From NCBI GenBank assembly GCA_965603205.1, contig CBFDCC010000004.1, positions 204,394 through 268,393 on the forward strand: DNA of 64,000 nt, read 5' to 3'. The notes under the pieces were generated by a model, which was given only the letters and a program-made list of their open reading frames with translations, had not been told where the DNA came from and made no database searches. Below, piece after piece: positions 44,456 to 52,846 of the stretch. The DNA is from Temperatibacter sp965603205. Its GTDB lineage: Bacteria; Pseudomonadota; Alphaproteobacteria; Sphingomonadales; Kordiimonadaceae. A program made the position numbers and the translations under genes. Numbering within the stretch: the stretch's first letter is position 1; each line of letters starts with the position of its first letter.

Positions 44456-45961
44456 ATGTTTAAGACAATTCTAGCCGCAGCAACGTTGGCTGCGCTCACT
44501 TTATCACCGATTTCTGCACATGCTGACGACAAGCCAGACAAAGCTGTAGAAAAGCCAATTCCTGAAAATTTTAGCTATAAGACAAGTCACAAAGGTGTCT
44601 TTAACGGCACTAAGATTGATTATAATGCTACTGTCTCCAATATAATTTTAAAGAATGGCAAAGACGATGTTTACGCAGAGGCGGTTGTCACCTCTTATGT
44701 GAAACGCGGCGGCGACCGAAACAGGCCCGTAACATTTGTCTTTAATGGCGGCCCAGGGTCTTCTTCCGTTTGGCTGCACTTAGGTCTCATGGGGCCAAAG
44801 CGTGTGATCGTACCTAGTGACGCAAAGCACGCAGGCAACGCGCCCTATAAGATGGAAGACAACAAGCACAGTCCACTAGATACAACAGACATCGTGATGA
44901 TCGACCCTATTGGCACTGGCTATAGCCGCCTTGCTGGAAAGGGTGAAGCCAAAGACGTTTGGGGTCTTGCTGAAGATTCTCGCAGTGTGTCTGACATTAT
45001 GCGTGAATGGATACGCACCAACAACCGTTGGAACGCGCCAAAATACATTCTGGGCGAAAGCTATGGCACCACCCGCGCTGCTGCTATGTTGCCTTTTCTT
45101 CAGGGCGGCGCTGAGCCTATGTCAATCAATGGCGTGATACTGGTTAGTCAGGCGCTTGATTACACTGGTAGCTCGCCTTGGGCTGATAACTTAATCGCCT
45201 TTGTCACCTATCTACCAACGATGGCCGCGACAGCTTGGTATCATGATAAGTTGGAAAATAAACCAGCCAGCCTTGATGAGTATATGGCAGAGGTGCGTGC
45301 CTTTGCTATGGACGAATATTTACCCGCCCTCTTTAAAGGCACTAGCTTACCAAAAGCAGACTTTGACCGCATAGCGGCTAAGCTTGCTGGTTATCTTGCC
45401 CTAGATGTTGATTATGTAAAACGCTCAAAGCTACGTATTCTTGCTGGCCGTTATGTGAAAGAACTACTGCGTAATGACAATCAAGCTATTGGTAGATTAG
45501 ACGCGCGTTACAAGGCAGGGCAAGTTGATAACATTAATGTTTGGCCTAGCTTTGACGCAGGTAGTGCGGCCATCACGGGTGCCTATTCAACAGCACTTCA
45601 TGATTATATGGCAAATGATCTAAAGGTTAAGCTAGACCGTCCTTATTTTATTAGAGGTCGCGATGTGGGTAAAAACTGGGTTTGGAACCGCAAACTTGGC
45701 GGCGATGAGCCTGTATTTGTTAACACGGCCCCTGATTTAGCCGAGCAGATGATGCGCAATCCAGCCATGAAAGTAATGGTTGCCAGTGGATATCTGGATT
45801 ATGCCACTCCATTTTTTGACGCAGAATATACATTCTGGCGCCACGGCATTGATATGGACCGCGTGAGCATGACCTATTACCCTGCGGGCCATATGATGTA
45901 TTTGCATCAGCCATCGCTGGTGAAGGTCGCAAAAGATATTCATGATTTCATCAAGAGGTAG
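44456..45961 (+). CDS. Peptidase S10 serine carboxypeptidase, exported
   Basis: 501-aa alpha/beta-hydrolase-fold carboxypeptidase related to carboxypeptidase Y, with a signal peptide ending SAHA (about residue 23). Catalytic Ser202 in GESYGTTRAA, Asp in GYLDYATP and His in PAGHMMYLH; the oxyanion NGGPGSSS is at 97-104. These enzymes remove C-terminal residues from peptides at acidic to neutral pH. GGGAGGGG directly precedes the ATG at 44456; an in-frame ATG at 44417 lies before that site and is not used. The MFS gene follows 4 bp after the stop, so the pair is an operon. Confidence 0.93.
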   Translation: MFKTILAAATLAALTLSPISAHADDKPDKAVEKPIPENFSYKTSHKGVFNGTKIDYNATVSNIILKNGKDDVYAEAVVTSYVKRGGDRNRPVTFVFNGGPGSSSVWLHLGLMGPKRVIVPSDAKHAGNAPYKMEDNKHSPLDTTDIVMIDPIGTGYSRLAGKGEAKDVWGLAEDSRSVSDIMREWIRTNNRWNAPKYILGESYGTTRAAAMLPFLQGGAEPMSINGVILVSQALDYTGSSPWADNLIAFVTYLPTMAATAWYHDKLENKPASLDEYMAEVRAFAMDEYLPALFKGTSLPKADFDRIAAKLAGYLALDVDYVKRSKLRILAGRYVKELLRNDNQAIGRLDARYKAGQVDNINVWPSFDAGSAAITGAYSTALHDYMANDLKVKLDRPYFIRGRDVGKNWVWNRKLGGDEPVFVNTAPDLAEQMMRNPAMKVMVASGYLDYATPFFDAEYTFWRHGIDMDRVSMTYYPAGHMMYLHQPSLVKVAKDIHDFIKR

Positions 45962-45965
45962 ATAG

Positions 45966-47255
45966 ATGTCAGATATTCAACAGCATGACATAGATATGGA
46001 CGCGGACCATAAGGCCCGCAGCTATACACTCACCATCTTATTTCTTGTTTACACCTTCAGTTTTATTGACCGCCAAATACTGGTTATCATTCAGGAAAGC
46101 ATCAAACACGACCTAGGGCTGTCAGATTTGCAGCTTGGCGTCTTAAGCGGATTTTCCTTTGCTCTATTTTATGTAACTGCTGGCATTCCCATTGCGCGAT
46201 GGGCCGATAGAACCAACAGACGCAATATCATCGTTGGCTCGCTAACCATATGGTCAGCCATGACAGCCCTATCGGGGTTAGTGGGTAACTATGCACAATT
46301 AGTTGCCGCGCGTATTGGTGTGGGGGTCGGCGAGGCGGGTTGCAGTCCACCAGCCCACTCGATGATTTCAGATATGTACCCCAGAAGCAAGCGAGCAACT
46401 GCATTATCTAAATATTCAGCAGGAATTTATCTGGGTATTTTACTAGGCTATTTATTAGGCGGCTATATTAACGAATTATATGGCTGGCGCATGACATTCT
46501 TTGTTGTTGGCTTGCCGGGCCTTCTGCTTGCTGCTCTTATGTACTTTACGGTCAAAGAGCCAACTAGGCGTGTCCATCAAGGTCAAGCCGCTGATGCACC
46601 TAGCATGGCTGAAGCCATCAAAATTATTATGGCGCTTAAGTCATTCCGTTATTTTTCCTTGGGCTGCGCTGTCTCTGGCTTTGCATCCTATGGCATTGGT
46701 AACTTTATGCCATCCTATCTATTTCGTAGTCATGGCATGAGCAGTGGTGATATTGGTGTGGCACTGGCACTAGTCACAGGTGGTGGTGGTATCATCGGCA
46801 CCATCTTAGGCGGCTATTTAGCTGATAAATTTGGCAAAAAAGACAAACGCTTTTACATGTGGATTCCAGCCATCAGCGCCCTCATTAGTGCGCCGATTTT
46901 TGGTTTTATTTATCTAAGTGATAATACGAGCCTCATTTTATGGCTCTATCCCATCCCCATGATCTTCACGACTATGTATTTAGGCCCATCAATATCGGCG
47001 GCGCATATGTTGGTTGAGCCACGGATGCGTGCGATGATTTCAGCCATTTTATTCTTTGTCCTTAACCTGATAGGTCTAGGCCTTGGTCCTGTCACGATTG
47101 GTGCGCTTAGCGATTATATGCAGCTATCTTATGGTAATGACGGTCTGCGTTATGCAATGGTTATGGGATTATCCACTGTTTTCCTTCAGGCGTATTTGTT
47201 CATTAAAGCGGCTCAACTTTTTCCCGCTGATTTAGAAAAGCCAAAGGGCAAATAA
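45966..47255 (+). CDS. MFS transporter (spinster-like)
   Basis: 429-aa twelve-helix major facilitator. The N-terminal part (FSFIDRQILVIIQESIKHDLGLSD, ARWADRTNRRNIIVGSLTIWS, GVGEAGCSPPAHSMISDMYP) is typical of the spinster-type branch common in sphingomonads and relatives. The conserved loop 2-3 motif A is present. It is 4 bp downstream of the S10 carboxypeptidase and may import products released by the neighbouring peptidases; the substrate is not known. Confidence 0.88.
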   Translation: MSDIQQHDIDMDADHKARSYTLTILFLVYTFSFIDRQILVIIQESIKHDLGLSDLQLGVLSGFSFALFYVTAGIPIARWADRTNRRNIIVGSLTIWSAMTALSGLVGNYAQLVAARIGVGVGEAGCSPPAHSMISDMYPRSKRATALSKYSAGIYLGILLGYLLGGYINELYGWRMTFFVVGLPGLLLAALMYFTVKEPTRRVHQGQAADAPSMAEAIKIIMALKSFRYFSLGCAVSGFASYGIGNFMPSYLFRSHGMSSGDIGVALALVTGGGGIIGTILGGYLADKFGKKDKRFYMWIPAISALISAPIFGFIYLSDNTSLILWLYPIPMIFTTMYLGPSISAAHMLVEPRMRAMISAILFFVLNLIGLGLGPVTIGALSDYMQLSYGNDGLRYAMVMGLSTVFLQAYLFIKAAQLFPADLEKPKGK

Positions 47256-47264
47256 GAGATAGCA

Positions 47265-48017
47265 ATGCTCAAACTCACTGGCCTATTTTTTATCACAGCG
47301 ATCCTATATGCCGCCGTTGGGTTTGGTGGCGGCTCGACCTATAACGCCTTGCTGGTACTGTGGGGGGTGGATTATCAAATCCTGCCAATGATTGCACTTT
47401 TGTGTAATGTAATTGTGGTCAGTGGTGGCACTTACCGTTTTGCTCGCGCAGGTCATATCAACCCAAGGCGTCTGCTGCCGTGGATTAGTGCCTCTATACC
47501 TGCCGCGTGGGTTGGCGGCTATATACAGCTTTCAGAGGTGACCTTTATTGGCCTACTCGGCGGGTCACTTTTTATTGCAGGATTACGAATATTTTGGAGC
47601 CCGCCAGCCACTGATGATCAGCCAGCGCGTGATTACCCTAAGTTTTTACCCCCGTTCATTGGCGCAGGGCTAGGCTTAATATCAGGTATGGTCGGTATCG
47701 GTGGCGGCATATTCTTATCCCCTATCTTATTCATACTGCGCTGGGACACACCAAAAGCCATCGCAGGCACCGCTAGCCTATTTATACTTGTCAACTCACT
47801 AGCTGGACTAGTGGGACAATCGCTAAAGCTGGGTGAGATGGATCAGCTATCACTGCTCAGTGATTATATATATCTATTCCCAGCAGTATTAATAGGTGGT
47901 CAAATAGGCTCTTATGCAGGGGTTAAACTCCTTAAAACAGAACATGTTCAACGGCTTTCCGCTTGCCTCATTATCTTTGTCGGCGCTAGACTGCTTTTTA
48001 AATGGTACAGTATGTAA
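47265..48017 (+). CDS. TauE/SafE family membrane permease
   Basis: 250-aa membrane protein with seven to eight helices of the TauE/SafE (sulfite/organosulfonate exporter) family. The two half-repeats are seen as AVGFGGGSTYNALLVLWGVDY near the N-terminus and GLISGMVGIGGGIFLSPILFIL at mid-protein, each with the family's Gly-rich motif. It starts 9 bp after the MFS stop. Substrate unknown; sulfite or an organic anion is the family expectation. Confidence 0.87.
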   Translation: MLKLTGLFFITAILYAAVGFGGGSTYNALLVLWGVDYQILPMIALLCNVIVVSGGTYRFARAGHINPRRLLPWISASIPAAWVGGYIQLSEVTFIGLLGGSLFIAGLRIFWSPPATDDQPARDYPKFLPPFIGAGLGLISGMVGIGGGIFLSPILFILRWDTPKAIAGTASLFILVNSLAGLVGQSLKLGEMDQLSLLSDYIYLFPAVLIGGQIGSYAGVKLLKTEHVQRLSACLIIFVGARLLFKWYSM

Positions 48018-48027
48018 GGACTATCCA

Positions 48028-48879
48028 ATGACTAAATTCCTCACACTTTTTTTATCGACTTTACTACTATCTGTAACAAGTAACGCCTTACCTCAAACAG
48101 AGAATCCACCAACCATTATCGAGCTGACAATACCATCGCATGGTAGTCGTATGTCAGGCATTGCCTATTTAGCTGATGGCGCAGGCCCACACCCAACTAT
48201 CATGCTGCTCCATGGCTATCCGGGCAATGAAAAGAATCTAGATGTCGCACAAGCAATGCGCAGCAAAGGCTGGAATGTTGTCTTTTTCCATTATCGCGGA
48301 TCATGGGGCAGCGAAGGTGAATTTTCTTTTGGCGGATCAGAAGAAGATGTGAATGTAGTTTATAGCTATATCACTGATGCTACTAACGCCAAGAACCTGC
48401 GCATTAACACAGACCGTATCTCAATCGTCGGCCATAGCATGGGCGGTCATATGGCATTGGCTGGCATCTATTCTAACGCTGGCCTAAAATGTGCTATCGC
48501 CTATGATGGGGCTAATATAGGCGCAGGCCTCGGAGACAATCCCGAAACCACTAAAATCTGGTATGACTATGCCGATAGCTTGTTTATGTTAAAAGGTTGG
48601 TCAGGCGACAAAGCGACCAAGGAAGTCACTGAGCATGGCAAGGCGCTTAATCTAATACCTCGCGCTCATAAAATTAATGGTCGCCCCGTTATGCTTATTT
48701 CTGCCAACTCATCTGTAATACCAGAAGCAACGCGCATCCTACCCATATATAAGGCATTAAAAGCAACACCCAACAGCAAGGTTAAATTTATCCGCATAGA
48801 GGATGATCACAGTTTTAATGCATCACGCGACAAACTGATTGACCTGACGGCTGATTTTTTAAACGGATCATGTAGGTAA
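48028..48879 (+). CDS. Exported alpha/beta hydrolase
   Basis: 283 aa with signal peptide (MTKFLTLFLSTLLLSVTSNA). Hydrolase landmarks: MLLHGYPGNEKNLD (oxyanion region), nucleophile elbow GHSMGGH, and the C-terminal IEDDHSFNASRDK with the catalytic His. The open frame extends back to 47914, but AAGGA lies 7 bp before the ATG at 48028 and the signal peptide begins there. It is 10 bp after the TauE/SafE stop and closes the S10-MFS-TauE-hydrolase transcription unit. Likely an esterase or peptidase; substrate unknown. Confidence 0.87.
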   Translation: MTKFLTLFLSTLLLSVTSNALPQTENPPTIIELTIPSHGSRMSGIAYLADGAGPHPTIMLLHGYPGNEKNLDVAQAMRSKGWNVVFFHYRGSWGSEGEFSFGGSEEDVNVVYSYITDATNAKNLRINTDRISIVGHSMGGHMALAGIYSNAGLKCAIAYDGANIGAGLGDNPETTKIWYDYADSLFMLKGWSGDKATKEVTEHGKALNLIPRAHKINGRPVMLISANSSVIPEATRILPIYKALKATPNSKVKFIRIEDDHSFNASRDKLIDLTADFLNGSCR

Positions 48880-48890
48880 GCTAAAATAAG

Positions 48891-48920
48891 AGACGGCTTT
48901 ATCCAAAGATAAAGTCGTCT
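48891..48920. terminator. Bidirectional hairpin between hydrolase and RTX genes
   Basis: AGACGGCTTTAT / ATAAAGTCGTCT, a 12-bp stem with one G-T pair and a 6-nt loop, placed 11 bp after the hydrolase stop. Its right arm and loop encode the last RTX codons (DDFIFG and stop). On the minus strand it is followed by CTTATTTTAG. Confidence 0.65.
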
Positions 48921-50085
48921 TCTGTTAGATTTGTAGCTGTGAAATTCTCAATAGTAATACTATTACCTACAGTATCTTCAATGAAGGTATCATCGCCATC
49001 TTGGGTGATGGTCAATGAGGAAAAAGTTATCACAGCAGAAAATGAGAATAATTTATCAAAGAACTCTATTTTGTCATACCCATCAGTAAAATGATTTATT
49101 GTGTCATCGCCCCAATTACCTGAAAATCTAAACACATCAGAGCCAGCCCCCCCCCAATAAGAATGTCATTGCCTTTGCCACCCTCTAGACTGTCATCACC
49201 TTTACCCCCACGCAAAGTATCTTTTCCAGACTGTCCTCGCAGGATATCATCACCTTTGCCGCCGACTAGCGTATCATCTCCGCTTTCGCCATTTAAATAA
49301 TCGTCTCCAGCTTTGCCCTTCAGGCTATCGTCACCTTTGCGGCCTTTTAATTTATTCTCGCCAGAGTCACCTACAATGATATCGTCATATGAAGTACCGG
49401 TGATATTTTCAATGTTTTTGATGATATCGCCCTGGGCCTCTAGGCCTGTCGCACCAGTGGATAAATTGACATAGACACCATCGCGGTAGTCGCCGTTGCT
49501 ATATTTCAAGGTATCGTTACCTGCGCCGCCATTGATCACATCTTTACCGTAATCGCCAGTGACTATATCTACACCTGCAATTATCTTTATAAAGTCGTCA
49601 CCCTTACCTCCACCAATTACATCATCGCCGTAAAACCCAACTAGATAATCATCACCAGCGCCACCCTTTATGAGGTCGTTCTCAAAACTGCCATAAATTG
49701 TGTCCGCCCCATCACCGCCATACAGTTTATTATTACCGCCAATATCGCTGATATAATCATCACCATCTCCACCATAGACAATATCATTACCCAACCCAGA
49801 TTTTATAGAGTCATCACCAGATTTTCCATAGATCGTGTCATTTCCCTCATAGGCGTGTATATGATCAACGCCCGGTGTTCCTGTGATATTGTCATTGCTA
49901 TCAGAAGCATAAATATGGTGAATTACGACACCATTAGCATCAACAGTATCCTCTGTTTGGTTAATACGCCTTTCTTCTGCCTCGCCTTCTGGAAGGTCAT
50001 CAAATGCGTCATTAGCCGCATCTAGAAGAGCGTCCAAAAGTGCCCGAGCAAGAATCTCATTAGGATCAGGAACCGAATTAGCCAT
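48899..50085 (-). pseudogene. RTX (haemolysin-type Ca-binding repeat) protein, frame interrupted at a G9 tract
   Basis: The first frame (to 49096) encodes MANSVPDPNEILAR, an acidic linker and about twenty Gly/Asp-rich nonapeptide repeats (GGxGxDxUx), then reaches ILIGGG and leaves the RTX pattern. A second frame (48899-49135 and upstream) resumes with GSDVFRFSGNWGDDT and a typical RTX C-terminus ending TEDDFIFG. The switch falls in nine consecutive G on the coding strand (plus-strand C9, 49147-49155). Seven or ten G would join the frames; seven gives LIGGAGSDVFRF, the common family ending. It is a frameshifted gene, a phase-variable gene in the OFF state, or a sequencing error. Expected to be exported by a type I system, but none is adjacent. 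The ATG at 50085 is preferred over 50097 because GGAA lies 8 bp before it. Confidence 0.85.
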
Positions 50086-50225
50086 AATAGTTTCCATATA
50101 TAATTTAAAGAATTAACACAACTTACCATAGAAATGTGACAACAACAAGATGCAAAGAATCCATAGATTGGGCTTAGTTAGTTTAAAATATGGACTCACT
50201 ATAATTTTTATGATATACACCCCTC

Positions 50226-50738
50226 ATGAAATGGCAAGAATTAAGAGAAGAAAACTGTAGCGTCGCGCGATCCCTATCCGTTCTGGGTGATCGTTGGACA
50301 TTACTTGTCTTGCGTGAATGTTTTCTAAAGGTCACTAAGTTTGACCAATTCAAGGAACGACTGGGTATATCACGCACGAGCCTTGCTAATATCTTATCAA
50401 AATTAGTCGAAGAAGGCGTGTTAAACAAAGTCCCCTACCAACAAAAACCCACGCGTCATGAATATAAAATCACCGACAAAGGCTTAGACCTATATCCCAT
50501 GTTTATGGAGTTGGTGAATTGGGGCAACAAACACTATGCAGGCGATGAGGGCGTACCCCTGTTGCACCGTCACAAGACATGCGGTCACCATTTTACGCCC
50601 AAGCATATTTGTAGTGAATGCGGCGAAGAGTACCACGCAACTGATGTAACCGTTGAAAAGGGGCCTGGCTATAATGATGCTTGGGCCGGCAATCTGAAAT
50701 TCAACTTAAATTTCAATATTGATAAATCTGAGGAATAA
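50226..50738 (+). CDS. HxlR family transcriptional regulator
   Basis: 170-aa winged-helix regulator. ENCSVARSLSVLGDRWTLLVLREC at 9-32 is the HxlR start, with Cys11 at the position used for thiol or aldehyde sensing in YodB/HypR-type members. ISRTSLANILSKLVEEGVL is the recognition helix. An unusual C-terminal extension carries CGHHFTPKHICSECGEEYH, a possible zinc-binding knuckle. No clear Shine-Dalgarno is seen. The FadH-like gene begins 2 bp after its stop, so the regulator and enzyme form an operon and it probably controls that operon. Confidence 0.9.
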   Translation: MKWQELREENCSVARSLSVLGDRWTLLVLRECFLKVTKFDQFKERLGISRTSLANILSKLVEEGVLNKVPYQQKPTRHEYKITDKGLDLYPMFMELVNWGNKHYAGDEGVPLLHRHKTCGHHFTPKHICSECGEEYHATDVTVEKGPGYNDAWAGNLKFNLNFNIDKSEE

Positions 50739-50740
50739 AC

Positions 50741-52783
50741 ATGGCACATGCAAAATATCCAAAACTTATGGCACCTCTTAGTCTTGGCTTCACCGTATTA
50801 AAAAATCGCGTGATTATGGGGTCGATGCATACGGGGTTAGAGGACGGTAACCAACATGACAAGCTGGCGGCCTATTTTGCAGAGCGCGCGCGCGGCGGTG
50901 TTGGCCTGATTGTCACGGGTGGATATGCACCTAGCTTTCGCGCTGGTGGCGCACCCTTCATGGGGGCCATGAGCAAGAAACGCCACGCACGCAAGCATAA
51001 AGTCATCACAGACGCCGTTCACGCAGAAGGCGGAAAGATCGCCATGCAAATCTTGCATACAGGTCGCTATGCCTATCACCCTTTCAGTGTCGCACCTTCA
51101 AAGATCAAGGCCCCCATTAATCCCTTCACACCAGCAGAGCTATCTAATCGTGGCATTGAAAAACAAATAGACACGTTTGTAAACAGCGCCAAGCTAGCGC
51201 AAGAAGCCGGTTATGACGGTGTTGAAATCATGGGGTCTGAGGGCTATTTCCTCAATACATTCCTTGTTGAACACACGAATAAACGCACAGATAAATGGGG
51301 TGGGTCATACGAGAACCGCATGCGTATGCCATTAGAAGTCGTACGCCGTACCCGTGAAGATGTGGGCGAGAATTTTATTATCATCTTCCGCCTATCTATG
51401 CTCGATCTAGTGCCTAATGGTTCCTCATGGGAGGAGGTCGTATTACTAGCTAAGGAGCTAGAAAAGGCTGGCGTGACAATTATCAATACAGGTATCGGCT
51501 GGCACGAAGCCCGCGTACCGACCATCGCCACATCAGTACCGCGCAAGGCATTTGCTTGGGTGACCAAAAAAATGATGGGCGAGGTTAATATTCCACTCGT
51601 AACCACCAACCGTATTAATAACGCACAGACAGCAGAAGAAGTGCTAGCAGATGGTTGCGCTGATATGGTCTCCATGGCACGCCCTTTCCTTGCTGATCCT
51701 GAAATTGTCAATAAATCAGCAGAGGGCCGCGAAGATGAGGTTAACACCTGCATTGGCTGTAATCAGGCTTGTCTGGATCATATATTTGATCGCAAATTAA
51801 CCAGTTGTCTCGTGAACCCCCGCGCCTGTCATGAAACCAGTTTAAACTACACACAAACAAATTCCCCAAAACGCGTCGCCGTGATTGGTGCTGGCCCGGG
51901 TGGGTTATCAGCCGCTACTGTGCTGGCAGATCGCGGTCACCACGTTGATCTGTTTGACGCCAATGATACCATCGGTGGCCAACTCAACATCGCCAAGCAA
52001 GTCCCGGGCAAGGAAGAGTTTTATGAGATGGTACGCTATTTTAATAGTAAAGTTAAAACGTCAGGTGTTCATCTACATCTAGGCAAACGCGTATCAGCCG
52101 ACGATCTAAAAGCTGGTGATTATGATGAGGCTATCATCGCAACTGGCGTTATACCAAGGGATACAGGCATCAAGGGCGGCGACCACAATAAGGCACTTTC
52201 CTACATAGATGTCTTACGTGATAAAAAATCTGTTGGCAAAAAAGTCGCCATCATCGGCGCTGGTGGCATTGGATTTGATGTGGCTGAATATTTGTCCGTA
52301 GAGGAAGGCCACTCACCGACTGAAAATTTAAAAGAATGGCTAGTTGAATGGGGGGTGGAAGATCCATCTATTGCTCGCAGTGGCTTGTCTCCCGCAGGGC
52401 CAAAACCAACACCTTCACCGCGTGAGATATTCTTACTGCAACGCAAAAGCAGCAAACATGGTGCAGGCCTTGGCAAAACCACAGGCTGGATACACCGTGC
52501 GACACTCAAAATGAAAAATGTTAAGATGCTAGGCAATGTCAATTATGAAGAAATTGGTGATCAAGGCCTGTTAATTAGCTATGGCAAAACCCGAGAAAAC
52601 CCACAGTGGTTAGATGTTGATCATGTGATCATGTGTGCGGGCCAAGTCTCGGTGCGCGACCTAGAGGCACCACTCCTTGAGGTTGGCATTAAAACCCATG
52701 TTATCGGCGGAGCAGATGTGGCCGCAGAGCTAGATGCCAAACGTGCCATTGATCAGGGTAGCAGGTTAGCGGCTACTTTATAA
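50741..52783 (+). CDS. fadH: NADPH-dependent 2,4-dienoyl-CoA reductase-like flavoprotein
   Basis: 680-aa old-yellow-enzyme-type reductase with FMN, FAD and [4Fe-4S]. The N-terminal TIM barrel contains VIMGSMHTGLEDG and YHPFSVAPSKIKAPINPFTP, as in E. coli FadH; cluster Cys lie in CIGCNQACLDHIF...SCLVNPRACHE at ~337-363; the FAD domain begins VAVIGAGPGGLSAATVLADRGH and the NADPH domain VAIIGAGGIGFDVAEYL. It removes a double bond during beta-oxidation of unsaturated fatty acids, although related OYE enzymes reduce other enones. GAGGA overlaps the stop of the preceding hxlR gene. Specificity is inferred from length and motif match. Confidence 0.88.
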   Translation: MAHAKYPKLMAPLSLGFTVLKNRVIMGSMHTGLEDGNQHDKLAAYFAERARGGVGLIVTGGYAPSFRAGGAPFMGAMSKKRHARKHKVITDAVHAEGGKIAMQILHTGRYAYHPFSVAPSKIKAPINPFTPAELSNRGIEKQIDTFVNSAKLAQEAGYDGVEIMGSEGYFLNTFLVEHTNKRTDKWGGSYENRMRMPLEVVRRTREDVGENFIIIFRLSMLDLVPNGSSWEEVVLLAKELEKAGVTIINTGIGWHEARVPTIATSVPRKAFAWVTKKMMGEVNIPLVTTNRINNAQTAEEVLADGCADMVSMARPFLADPEIVNKSAEGREDEVNTCIGCNQACLDHIFDRKLTSCLVNPRACHETSLNYTQTNSPKRVAVIGAGPGGLSAATVLADRGHHVDLFDANDTIGGQLNIAKQVPGKEEFYEMVRYFNSKVKTSGVHLHLGKRVSADDLKAGDYDEAIIATGVIPRDTGIKGGDHNKALSYIDVLRDKKSVGKKVAIIGAGGIGFDVAEYLSVEEGHSPTENLKEWLVEWGVEDPSIARSGLSPAGPKPTPSPREIFLLQRKSSKHGAGLGKTTGWIHRATLKMKNVKMLGNVNYEEIGDQGLLISYGKTRENPQWLDVDHVIMCAGQVSVRDLEAPLLEVGIKTHVIGGADVAAELDAKRAIDQGSRLAATL

Positions 52784-52846
52784 GCAATCTCTATTGCCAT
52801 CCCTTCATATCATGCTATTGATAAGCTAAATATAGAGGGGTGTCTT

